Assembly (NCBI GenBank): GCA_900155495.1
Contig: FTLJ01000042.1
Coordinates: 1 to 31,726, forward strand
Origin: Porogramme epimiltina
Lineage: Eukaryota > Basidiomycota > Agaricomycetes > Polyporales > Polyporaceae
Length of the DNA stretch: 31,726 bases
Direction: 5' to 3'
A program made the position numbers and the translations under genes. Shown here piece after piece: positions 10,051 to 20,164 of this stretch. How positions within the stretch are numbered: the stretch's first letter is position 1; each line of letters opens with the position of its first letter. The notes under the pieces are model-generated. The model did not search any database and was not told where the DNA came from. It was given only the letters and a program-made list of their open reading frames with translations.

Positions 10051-10662
10051 TCATTGCAGCACGAGCCGGTGTGCTGTCAGCAGCGTGTTGCGGCCGTTCT
10101 GCACGCGCCCGGCGACCCACTCCCTGAAGGCGTCCTCGTCGCCGATAGTCCGCAGATTTCCTGCGGAGACTGCGGAGAACGAGACCTCGAAGCCAAGCTT
10201 CGCGGCCACGCGGGCGCGAAACGCGGCCAATCCGACGTCCTCCGGCACTCGCAGCTTCCAGATTTCGTCTGTGGTGGGGACCCAGATCTTGATGATGATC
10301 TGTCCGTCTTGAGGTGCCCACCGGTCGACTGCAGGCGTGGATCCAAGGGGAGGAACAGGGAGGACAAGTTCTCCAAAGGCGCCTACAGGAGAGGGGCTGA
10401 CCGGAGAGGTGCAGAAGACAGGGACTTGAGTGGAGAACGTGGGCAGAAGAGGCGCGGGACGACGACGCGGCTTGGAAGGTTTAGGAGCAGATGACCTAGG
10501 CTGATCTTGGGGTGCACAGTCGGGAGGAGCGTTCTCTTTGCCTGAGGGACGAGGCTGCGAACGAAGAGTGCTACTGCGAACACGGCGGGGGATGTTGTTG
10601 ATGGCCGAAAGCACTGTCTTCGATGTGGTTGGAGAGGTAGTAGTGGTCGCTGTTGATGGCAT
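10051..10662 (-). CDS. Hypothetical protein with PB1-like C-terminal domain and KEN motif
   Basis: An intronless frame of 203 aa. Residues 1-110 are Ser/Thr/Pro-rich and low in structure, with basic patches (IPRRVRSS; KPSKPRRRPAP) and a KEN box at 42-44 (SGKENAPP). The C-terminal ~85 residues look folded: strand IIIKIWVP, strand EIWKLRVPEDV, helix AAFRARVAAKLGF, then RTIGDEDAFREWVAGRV and a short tail. This resembles the ubiquitin-like PB1 fold used for protein-protein pairing, and fits a family of fungal hypothetical proteins; no enzymatic motif is seen. The start is the first ATG; the frame stays open further upstream but without another ATG. The function is unknown. It lies convergent to the RRG7-like gene. 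Confidence 0.65.
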   Translation of the reverse strand: MPSTATTTTSPTTSKTVLSAINNIPRRVRSSTLRSQPRPSGKENAPPDCAPQDQPRSSAPKPSKPRRRPAPLLPTFSTQVPVFCTSPVSPSPVGAFGELVLPVPPLGSTPAVDRWAPQDGQIIIKIWVPTTDEIWKLRVPEDVGLAAFRARVAAKLGFEVSFSAVSAGNLRTIGDEDAFREWVAGRVQNGRNTLLTAHRLVLQ

Positions 10663-12198
10663 GATTGAATGGAGGACCGGGGGTAGCAAGGGGACGAGTA
10701 GTGTAGGGCAAAGCGATTTCCAGGACGAAGAACGTCGACCTCGGAGGAGGCGCGACTTGAAGGGACCAGACAAGAGTGCTCCGTGCCGTCTCCCATATCA
10801 TCCTCGCCAGCCTCCGTATTATGTTGACGTCCGTGGGGGTACGTGATCACAGGTCAGCCTCTGCTAGCTGCTGATTCCTCCGAATGGTAGCTCGAAACGT
10901 CGCTGTGGCGCAAAAGTAATCTGCCTAGAAGCTGCATGCATTGCGTTAGCCGCTTAGTATCAGCATATGGGTACTGTGTTGATGACCGGGCAGAGGGGGA
11001 AACGTTTACGTGACACGGTCGGAGGCTCGCCGTGGAGAGAGGAGGAGGGTTCTGGAGGAGGGCTGAGGTCCATTGGTGGAGCAAGCGAAGGAGGGAGCAG
11101 GCGCAGGGAGACGTTGTCGGAGTCCGGTAGACATAGCCATGGCGAGTGACCGCTGAGGAACAAAGAACGATCACGTGCGAAAATCTCTAGGACGTGCGAT
11201 TGTCTCTTCGACACCTCCACACAGTCTCATCTTTACTCTGTCAACAACCTCTATACACACTCTGGAAGAACACGTTTGTACCCTGAACACTCGGGAGGTA
11301 CCTAACGGCATGCGACTCTTGGAAACAAGTTCCTCCGAGTCGCCAGCCCCAGCTGCACTGAGTGGTCTCAGCTCTGAGCCGGCTCCACGTCCCTTCCACA
11401 CGCGTCTATCTCCCTCGACCGGTTTTCACCTGTCTCCAACCGCACGGCCAGGAACCAGGTAACGTTACCCGCGCTTGGATTAGTCACGTTCGACGTTGTG
11501 CCAGGCGCGATGAAGGGTCTCTGTGAGAACCGAATGTTGGGAGCGCTCCTCGATAAGGGGCGGTAGATGTCTAGAGCTTGATCACGGAGACAAATTGCAG
11601 AGAGTTGGGCGAGAGGGGGGAGGATTCGCAGGATAGGCTAAGGAAAACAGGTATGCCCTGCTCATCCGAGAGCTCTCTAGACATTTGCGTCGTAACGCCT
11701 AGCCATAATATTCATTTTGTTCCACGGATGTTTGACCTGCATTTCCGATATATTTCGGTCTCTATAGGTCGTTGCTTATATTCGGTGAAGCTAACTGCGT
11801 GCTGAATCGAAGTCAGGAGCTTGCTAATCAAGTTCTACTTGGAGACCTGGCACTCTCGCTGACTTCAGTTCATTACTGATCATCGTTGACCAACTATCAA
11901 ATATTCGCTGTGAACAAGCTCGACGGGACTATTCCGCAAATGCCTCGGTTGCACGGCTTGAACGTGAGTCGTCAAAGTCCAGTGCCCCTTCTTTCCTCCC
12001 CTGACCATGGTCGCCAATAGAAGGTTTGTTTCGGTCTCACTCGGTCTCTTGTCCAGGGCTTATCTGCCAGCTGGCTGCCGAATGAGAAGGGCATGGCGCT
12101 CGTTAGGCGCAGAGGTCCTAGGGAACTGTCCTATGTAACACCGCTTAATAGGTACGCGTTCGGCGTGGGGGCCCCATACTGTCCTTGCCGTCCATTCT
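10663..12198. other. Intergenic region upstream of S9 copy B, partly duplicated before copy C
   Basis: The left part should hold the promoter of the PB1-like gene. From about 11345 onward the sequence resembles the region from about 15690 onward, so it belongs to the tandem duplication carrying S9 copies B and C. Shared landmarks include AGGAACCAGG (about 11451 and 15790) and CATGGTCGCCAATA (12007 and 16261). The two copies differ by many indels, which argues against a conserved protein there. No independent gene is recognised. Confidence 0.5.
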
Positions 12199-14877
12199 AT
12201 GAGATACCTCGTCGAACTCGCTCTCGGTCTCTCGACCCTTCCCCTCACGACCGCTGTGCATGCGGACAGGGGAGTCAATGAGCAGACACCCTTCATAGGA
12301 TTGGAGGAAAAGCCTTCCACACCGTACGGTTTCTGGGAGTCTCCTATAACCTCGGATTGGATAGGGACACAGGTTAGCCATTCTGCCCGAGGGGTCTAGT
12401 GCCTGTCATGCTCATCTGGTTTTGACGTAGAGCAACACAATCGAGGATGTGTTCGTCGACAAAGTTACTCAGAGGATCTACTACGTTGAAAGACAGGCAG
12501 AAGAGGGTTCGTTTCCTTGTAATCCCATTCAACTGTTCGCATGTAACAATAATCGTAACAGGTGGTAGGAATGTGATTAAAGACCACATCACAAACGAGC
12601 CCGTTTTCAAGGGCCCCTATGATGCGCGTTCTCGCGTGCACGAGTATGGCGGTGGGCAAAGTTTCGCACACAACGGCACCATCTACTTCTCCAACTACTT
12701 GGACGGCATGCTGTATGCGGTGAAGCCCGGAGAGACAACGCCGATTCGTCTTACAGGCGAGCAGAACATATCGAGTGCGTCCATGGTCTTATAATCGTGA
12801 AATGTGAACGGGATTCGAATGTCCAAACGCAGATGGTCCAAGACGACGTTATGCCGACTTCGATGTTCATCCCGTCTACCCTTGGATCATTGTGGGCGTT
12901 GTGGAGGAACACGGAGAGACCGTCGAAAACTTAATCACCATCATAGACACGGAAACGGGACAGGAGTCTGTCATTAACACCACGTCCAGCCACCCTTCCT
13001 TCGTACGACAGCCTGACTTTGTGGACAACCCTCGATTCAGCCCCGACGGAAAGCATCTTGTTTTCAGAGCATGGTGAGTCTGTCGCCTTCTCAAAAAGCA
13101 GTGCTGTGTGCTACCGATTATTGAGGCGCACCAACTCGTTAGGTTTCATCCGTACATGTCGTGGGAGGCTAGTGAGCTGTGGGCCGCAGAAGTTCAAGTC
13201 CACGACCGTGGATCCAGATCCGCTGCGTTCACAGTGACAAATCTGAAGTACATTGCCGGAGACCGGGACAAGATCTCTGTCAACGAGCCCGTCTGGTTCA
13301 ACTCGACCGCCCTCGTGTTCACAAGCGACGCCAATGGTTACAACACCCCATGGGTGTATAACTTAGACCTGAACATGGGCAAGGCCCTTATTGTTACTGG
13401 TCCCTGCCTCGGAGAGGATTTCAGCGCGCCTGCATTCCAACGTGTGTGTTGTCGAAAACGATATCCATGTGCTGTACACTGATTCCTTTCTCTTCAAGTG
13501 GGAACTTCTAGTGTCGCGGTAGTAGACGACAGATACGTTGCCTACGCACACTACAGACTCGGACGAACTAGTTTCACGATAATCGACGTGTTGACTGCTT
13601 CCTTGAAACTTCAAGCCTGGACTCAGTCACTCGCTTATTCGACCAATTTTCGCAGCGTGGCGTCTGGGAAAGTCGCATTCCTCGCCACATGGGATGCCGG
13701 ACGTAAAGAAGTCAACACAGCAAGCTTAATAACGACAGACCCTAAATATCCCGACATACCATACATCGAATGGAGGTTGGAACGCCCCGAAGACTTTACA
13801 CCGCGTCCCAGCACAGAGCACCAATCCTCGATCTCGCGAGTCTACATCTCTTCCCCTGCGGAAGAGCGTTATGACCATATATTTTCAACATGGCACGCCG
13901 AACGCGCTTTTGTCGATCCCGAGACCGGAGATCCGGTCTACGCAACATACTATCCGCCAACAAACCCCGACTATGAAGGCGGACTCCCTGGCGAGCGTCC
14001 ACCTGTGGTGGTGAACGTGCACGGTCGACCGACCGATTTCTCTCATCATGGCCTCAATTGGGAGGTCCAGTTCTTCACGAGCCGTGGTTTTGCCTGGTAC
14101 GTTCAGTGTCGGACAGTTCTTTCATGCGGTATGTCAGCAGTTCTAAGGCCCTTGTGCCAGGGTGGACGTCAACTACGCCGGATCGACGCGTTACGGGCGT
14201 GCATACAGGTCAGGACAAACATTCTGCCACAAGATGGTACCACACACTGACATCTTCCCTCACAGGGAGCGTCTCCTCGGTCAGTGGGGGGTCGTAGATG
14301 TTCGCGACGCCCTCACCGCCGTGCGCGAATACGGCGCACTCGGCATGCTCGATCCGTCCCGTGCGATGATCCGCGGGGGTGGTCCCACTGTCCTGTCCGC
14401 GCTCGCGGCTGCGCCCGATGCGTTCTTGGCGGGGACGTCCATCGCTGGAGTGTCAGACCTGCTCTCACTTCAGGCTAAGCTGCCCAAGTTCGAGAGCCAC
14501 CACCTGGTCAAGTACGTCGGTGGCAGTCCTGAAGAAGACTGGAGGCTGTGGTGGGATCGCTCGCCAATTTCTCGTGCCGGGGATATCCGAGCCCCGCTCC
14601 TGGTGAGTGACCATGCTATGTGCCTCGAGCGATGCCACAAGGCGGTGATGCCTGCGAAACTCATGTGGATGTACAGATATTGCATGGCAAAGATGACCCT
14701 ATCGTGCCTGTAGGGCAGGCAATAAGAATCCTCGAGACGGTGAGGAACGGTGGCGGGAGAGCGGAGCTCCACGTATTCGAGGGCGAAGGATACGAGTGGC
14801 GGCAGGCTAAGTCGATCAGTAAGGCTTTGGAGCTGGAACTGGAGTTGTACCAGACCGTGTTGAACAACACCGTATAG
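12199..14877 (+). CDS. Secreted S9-family peptidase homologue, copy B (predicted inactive)
   Basis: Spliced model, 9 exons: join(12199..12372, 12431..12506, 12562..12774, 12833..13073, 13143..13441, 13499..14096, 14161..14208, 14266..14602, 14677..14877), 728 aa, no internal stop. The N-terminus MRYLVELALGLSTLPLTTAV predicts a signal peptide. The propeller landmarks match copy A ([33 protein letters not shown]). In the hydrolase domain three key sites are damaged: HGGP reads HGRP (CGA at 14026-14028); the GGSAGG elbow reads IRGGGPTV because three residues including the serine are missing (near 14375); and the catalytic His is Tyr701 in GEGYEW (14791-14793). The Asp is kept (Asp669 in GKDDPIVP). 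Intron positions and phases equal those of A and C, and all splice sites are canonical. Hydrolysis is therefore unlikely; a binding or decoy role, or slow decay, is inferred. Confidence 0.85.
14369..14392 (+). other. Site of nucleophile-elbow deletion in copy B
   Basis: The reading is ATC CGC GGG GGT GGT CCC ACT GTC (I R G G G P T V). Copy A has three more codons here, one of them the catalytic serine. Exon 8 is 337 nt here and 346 nt in A, exactly 9 nt shorter. Confidence 0.9.
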
Positions 14878-16453
14878 ACCGGCGGTGCGTTGCCTTTTCG
14901 TGGTGTCGGATTAGAGGTCTGGTCCGTCTAGTATCCTTGTATATCTCTTCCGAGACGAATGAATGACCTTATGGATGTTGGGATGCATCATTAATCAATG
15001 CGTCAACGGTGTCGGAATGAGCCTGGCTCGTCTGCCAATAAACACAATGCCCTTTGTGATTACCATACGGCAGCCCCTCATAGCCAACCCTCCGACTAAA
15101 CCTAGTTATGTGTCCCGGATGCCACCATCATGATGTCCGACAGCGAACCGTCACCAACCACCAAATTGCTTGTCGTGGGGCTCTCCGGATCCGGATATGA
15201 CTCTGGCTTAGGATCATAATTGTTCCCTATCTAAGGAGTGCACCATTTCATTTCCCCGTTCTCTTTCAAAGCTTCAAACTTTGAACTTGGGCTGGCGCTG
15301 GAAGAGTAATCACGTGTGGTCGGACACGGACTTGGAGATGTCCTGGGCCACTGCGGCCAACCTTCTTCGAGACCTCCATGCAATTCTATCTTAACTCCAG
15401 CGACCGACACTCCGTCCACTTCCATGGGCTATCATCTACCTCCTCATTACGGCGACTGGGATCTCCGATAGTATTACCTCGAAAAGCGGAGTTACGACAA
15501 CCTCTTCAAAGTTCGAGTTCCATGTCTTCAACCTGTCAGATGCAAGCAGCGGGCCGGCCGTTAGCCTCGAACTTTCATCCACTACCCTCCTATCCACCCA
15601 CACAATAGGGTGCGTCTCCGAATGTACAAACATCTGCCCGAGCCCCGAGGTTGAGAATGTGCGTTGGAATATCTATAGACTATATCTATGTCTTCGCTGG
15701 CGCTAGTGGGTCTCGTTCTTTGCCTGCTCTCGTATCCCTCCCACACACTCCGTCTCCCTAAACCTAGTTTCAGGCGTTCCCGGACGCTCAGGAACCAGGT
15801 GTCGTTACATCTGTCCGGAGCGGCCATGTTAGGCGTCCCGCTGAGCGCGGTGAAGGGACTTCGCGAGAGCAGGCGCTCCTTAAACGAGGGCAATAGACGT
15901 TTAGGGGGCTTTGGCTACGGCCGCGAGTCGTACGCATGACACCCAGCCATGATTTCCTTCTACACATTTCGTTAGATTCCATTGTCAAATGAAAAGTGAT
16001 ATACTAGGGCACAGCGTGAAGTTGATTATGATACGGATATTTAATCCAACCTAGGAGTGGTCAGTGGTTCAACTGGAGGTAGTGATGGTCCTGGTTGGCC
16101 CCAGCTTATTACTAGCCACCGCAATCTAGCTAGCTACTGAACATCCCCCACTGGGTCAATAACAAACGGAAGGCATCGTATGGCAAATGCTTCGTTTTCA
16201 TCATCGGAATGGAATAAAAGTGAGTCATAAGAATCTGCTGCTTGTTCTTATTCCGTTGGCCATGGTCGCCAATACAAAGTTTGCTTCGCCGGTCTCACTC
16301 GGTCTTCCACACAGAGCCAATCTGCCAACTGGCTGCGGAAAGAGAAGACCTCGGCGCTCACTAGACGCAGAAGGTCCTAGGAAGCACTGGTCTAACGCCA
16401 CTTCATAAGTATATATGATCTGTGTGCGGGCTATTTACGCCTTAGTCTACACC
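14878..16453. other. Region between S9 copies B and C
   Basis: The first part is the 3' flank of copy B. From about 15690 it is the duplicated 5' flank of copy C. The roughly 800 nt between (14900-15690) shows no match to the copy B flank and no recognisable gene; open frames on either strand are under about 105 codons and carry no motif. Confidence 0.5.
16410..16416 (+). promoter_or_regulatory. TATA box of S9 copy C
   Basis: TATATAT lies 38 nt before the chosen ATG. The matching place before copy B (about 12145-12155) reads TTAATAGGTACGCG and has no TATA element. Confidence 0.5.
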
Positions 16454-19182
16454 ATGCGACACCTCGTCAAATTCGCTATCGGCCTCTCGAGCCTTCAGCT
16501 CGCGATCGCCGCGGCTGAGGCTACCGATGAGCAGACACCCTTCACCAGACTGGAACAGAAACTTCAGCAGCCCTATGGTTTCTGGGAGTCACCCGTAACC
16601 CCGGAGTGGATCGCGAATCAGGTTCGTCATTTCATCCATGGAATTCGGTGCCTCACATGCTCATACCTGATTTCTCCGTAGAGCAATACAATCGAAGATG
16701 TATTCGTCGATAAGGTCACTCATAGGATATACTACATTGAGAGACAGGCAGAGAAAGGTTCGTCTCTGTTAGTTCCCATCTCACTGTTCCCCTGTAATAA
16801 CAATCGGATGGACAGGTGGTAGGAACATGATCAAAGACTACGTCACAAACGAGCCCGTTTTCGATGGCCCCTATGATGCGCGTACTCGCGTGCACGAGTA
16901 CGGCGGTGGGCAAAGTTTCGCACACAACGGCACTATCTACTTCTCTAATTACTTGGACGACATGTTGTATGAGATAAAGCCCGGAGAGAAAACGCCAGTT
17001 CCTCTGACAGGTGGGAAGGAGAGACCAGGTGAGTTCATTGCTTCGTTATCGTGGACTGTGGACGAGATTCAAACGCCCATGAACATAGATGTTCCGAGAC
17101 GATGCTATGCCGACTTCGATGTACACCCTATTCACTCTCGAATCATTGTGGGCGTTGTGGAGGTACACGGAGAGACCGTCGAGAATTTGATCACGGTCAT
17201 AGACACGAAGACGAAGGAAGAATCTGTGATTGACAATGTGTTCAGGCGCGGAGAGCACGATCTCTTGGGGCGGCCGCCCGACTTTGTGGACAATCCTCGA
17301 TTCAGCCCTGATGGCAAGCGTCTTGCGTTTAGAGCCTGGTGAGTCGGTTTCTGCTTCTTAGGAGATAGTATCGCGTGCTGTCAATCCTTGACATACCAAT
17401 GCCAACCCCCTAGGTTCCATCCGTACATGTCATGGGAAGCCAGTGAATTGTGGATTGTAGAGGTCAACATTCATGATCGGGGACCCAGACCCCCTACATT
17501 CAAAATGTCAAACCCTATGCGTATCGCCGGAGACCGGGACCATTACTCTGTCGGCGAGCCTGTCTGGTTCAACTCGACCGCCCTCGTATTCACAAGCGAC
17601 GGCAACGACTACAACACCCCATGGGTCTATAATTTGGACCTGAACAAGGGCAAGCCCCTTCTCCGTACCTTGGTTCCCCTCGAAGAGGATTTTAGCGCGC
17701 CTGCATTCCGACGTAGGTGTTGTTGGAAACGATGGCCATGCGCTTCACGCTGATTCCTTCCTCTTCAAGTGGGAACGTCTAGTATAGCGGTAATAGACGA
17801 TAAATACGTCGCTTACGCAAGCTATAGACAAGGGCGGTCGTACTTCACGATATTCGACGTTTTGACCATGTCTTCGCGGTCATCACACTTGATGCCTTTC
17901 ACTTACGCCACGAGCCTTCGTAGCGTATCGTCTAGGAAGATCGCCTTGCTCGCCACGTGGGACAAAGAACAAACAGCGGTCATCACAGCAAGCTTCCATA
18001 CAGTAGACCATCCATTAATAGGTCATCCAGAGTGGAAATCCCTTGAATGGAGCTTAGATGGACCCGATCGTCTTTCGCCACTTCTGTCACGTTACCTACC
18101 AATTTGCCCTGGCCTCGATGATCACCCTTCCTCCATCTCATCGACGTATATCTCGTGCCCGTGGATGAAGCAACAAACTAACACGACGTTTATGGCATAC
18201 GCTCGGCGCACCTTTGTCGACCCCATGACCGGAGATCCCATCCATGCTACATATTATCCACCCACAAACCTGGACTACGAAAGCGGTGTCAGTGGCGAGC
18301 GACCACCGGTTGTGGTGAACATGCATGGAGGACCTACCGATTTCTCTCACCATGGCCTCAACTGGGACGTGCAGCTCTTCACTAGCCGCGGTTTTGCATG
18401 GTGCGTCGGACGATGCTGTCATCCGCCGTCCGTGTTAACACCATCCCATCCCATTAGGGTGGACGTCAACTACGCTGGCTCAACCCACTATGGGCGCGCA
18501 TATAGGTCAGCGTGAAGATCCTGCCGTACTTCGGCCACACATGCTTACCCTTCTTCATAGGGAGCGGCTCCTTGGCCAGTGGGGTGTCGTAGATGTCCGC
18601 GACGCCCTCACTGCCGTGCGCTGGTACGGTGCACTGAGCATGCTCGACCCGTCTCGTGCCGTAATTCGCGGCGGCGGTCTCACCGTCTTGTCCGCGCTCG
18701 CGACAGAGCCCGACGCGTTTTTGGCGGGGACCTCCATCGCCGGCATATCGGATCTGGGTGCTCTTCAGGCCAAGTTGCCCAAGTTCGAGAGCCGCCACCT
18801 ACTCAAGTACGTCGGTGGTACTCCTGAAGAGAACCCCGAGCTGTGGTGGGACCGCTCTCCCATTTCTCGCGCCGGGGATATTCGAGCACCGCTGTTGGTG
18901 AGCGCATTTGCTGTTTTCTGGGGGTGGCGGATGCCACGAGGTGAAGATTGCTGTAGAACTCACGAGGGCGGATAGATGCTGCACGGTGAAAACGACCCCA
19001 TTGTGCCGGTTGAACAGGCGAGAAGCATGTTTGAGGCTGTGCGGAACGGCGGCGGGAAAGCAGAACTTCACATTCTCGAGGGGGAAGGGCACGGATGGAG
19101 GCAAGCGACGTCGGTCCGCAAGGCGCTGGAGTTGGAGCTCGAGTGGTATCAGACGGTGTTGACAAGACCCTCTAGAATGTAG
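16454..19182 (+). CDS. Secreted S9-family peptidase homologue, copy C (catalytic serine missing)
   Basis: Spliced model, 9 exons: join(16454..16621, 16682..16757, 16816..17028, 17089..17338, 17414..17712, 17770..18400, 18458..18505, 18561..18897, 18976..19182), 742 aa. The signal peptide is [21 protein letters not shown]. The start matches copies A and B; an in-frame ATG at 16415 overlaps the TATA box and is unlikely. Propeller landmarks are as in A. HGGP is intact, Asp681 is kept in GENDPIVP and His713 in GEGHGW, but the nucleophile elbow reads IRGGGLTV: the same 9-nt deletion as in copy B removes the serine. The frame and all splice sites are otherwise sound. Intron 3 (17029-17088, 60 nt) is in-frame and stop-free, so an unspliced reading also stays open. 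The C-terminus (TRPSRM) differs from A and B. It is probably a pseudoenzyme that still folds; its role is unknown. Confidence 0.87.
18661..18684 (+). other. Site of nucleophile-elbow deletion in copy C
   Basis: The reading is GTA ATT CGC GGC GGC GGT CTC ACC (V I R G G G L T), lacking the three codons that include the catalytic serine in copy A. The remaining triad members are present downstream. Confidence 0.9.
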
Positions 19183-20164
19183 ATACGCTGCTCCTTACGG
19201 TGTTAGCCTGAAGACTTGACCGACGAAGCAATCTAGTATTCAGTCGTGGGTATATATTCTGATTGTTGGGACATATGTCTAAGTACTTGTGTTAGAAATG
19301 AAAAAAGAGCCCCTCTTCCAACCGTCCCATGCCCTTTCGTGATCACTTTCTTACTCCAGCGAATTCGTTGCCGTCGCACAGGGAGCTTGAAGTGACATCG
19401 CCGCATCTATGTATCATGGTAATCGGCCCCGACGGGCCACCATCCTCGTCGGCGTTCTCGCTCCCGCCATTCCCGAGATCCAACGCCCCGCTATTCCCGG
19501 ATAGGGCCCGAGACCCCCAACGTCTTTGGCAGGACTTCATCAGCCCAAGCTTTGCCAAGCCGGCGGGCAGGGCCCCTGCGGCAGGTACCTGGCGGGGCCT
19601 CCGGGCGCGAGTGGCGGCGGCTGCGGCGATCCAGGCTTCCGTGTAGTATACCGTGCACGCTGCGCAACCCCAACGTAAACGTATACGTCCCCTGTGTCAC
19701 GCGCCGAGAGTTTTCATCGATTTTCATCTTGCACTAGTGTACCCAGACAGTTAGACCAGACACATGCGCACCGCAACTGGTTGGGTCGACAGTCAAGTCG
19801 TCACGCTTAAGAGTAAGTTGAAGGTCATCATCATGAAAGTGCTATTAGGTACAAAGTCATGATCATGAACGTCGTCGATGGCCCTTCCCACCGCCCGACG
19901 ACACAACAATTCCACCCAGCAACTACGTCCCCACCAAGACTATTACCCCCTCTCTCAATCATCCCCCGGCCCGCCCGCGCGCCCTACGCACGACGCGCGG
20001 CGGGCTCGAGTTTTCTCTCTACGGAATAATTCTAATATATGCGACGAAGCGATGTGGGGTGATGCGAGAGCGGAGGAGCAGAGAATGTACACGATGCGCG
20101 GGAACCTACAATGTGGAGTAACCAAAGAAACCGGGAAACACGGATGGATGGGGGAGGAGGATCC
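19183..20164. other. Convergent intergenic region between S9 copy C and the desaturase
   Basis: Both flanking genes end here. The only frame with some coding character is listed separately (19329-19646). The rest, including an AT-rich part around 19740-19870, shows nothing recognisable. Confidence 0.5.
19329..19646 (+). CDS. Possible small hypothetical protein
   Basis: An ATG-started frame of 105 codons, with a second ATG after 29 codons. The second half has GC-rich third positions like nearby genes and reads PQRLWQDFISPSFAKP then TWRGLRARVAAAAAIQ, an Ala-rich helix-like end. No signal peptide or known motif is seen. It could equally be chance in the 3' flank of copy C. Confidence 0.22.
   Translation: MPFRDHFLTPANSLPSHRELEVTSPHLCIMVIGPDGPPSSSAFSLPPFPRSNAPLFPDRARDPQRLWQDFISPSFAKPAGRAPAAGTWRGLRARVAAAAAIQASV

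Larger units (their letters stand above)
11345..14877 (+). repeat. Tandem duplication, unit 1 (5' flank plus S9 copy B)
   Basis: This diverged unit of about 3.5 kb is matched by 15690-19182. Similarity runs through the 5' flank, all nine exons and the intron positions. The exact left border cannot be set by eye. The units are far from identical, so the duplication is old or fast-evolving. Confidence 0.7.
15690..19182 (+). repeat. Tandem duplication, unit 2 (5' flank plus S9 copy C)
   Basis: Partner of the unit at 11345-14877. It includes a promoter-proximal block (about 16255-16400) clearly matching 12003-12150, then the gene. The copies B and C share a derived 9-nt deletion absent from copy A, so that change came before the duplication, unless spread by gene conversion. 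Confidence 0.7.

Noticed and set aside
12199..14877. S9 copy B as an ordinary pseudogene
   Set aside because: Full frame and all sixteen splice ends are intact, so it is listed as a gene with a lost active site.
15378..15608. HSVHFHG reading, reminiscent of laccase copper ligands
   Set aside because: Only one short His-rich piece, with no second copper motif and no matching frame around it; taken as chance.
4747..19182. S9 genes as omphalotin/amatoxin-type peptide macrocyclases
   Set aside because: The propeller and hydrolase motifs fit S9C-like enzymes with signal peptides, not the S9A prolyl oligopeptidase type, and no precursor peptide gene was found.
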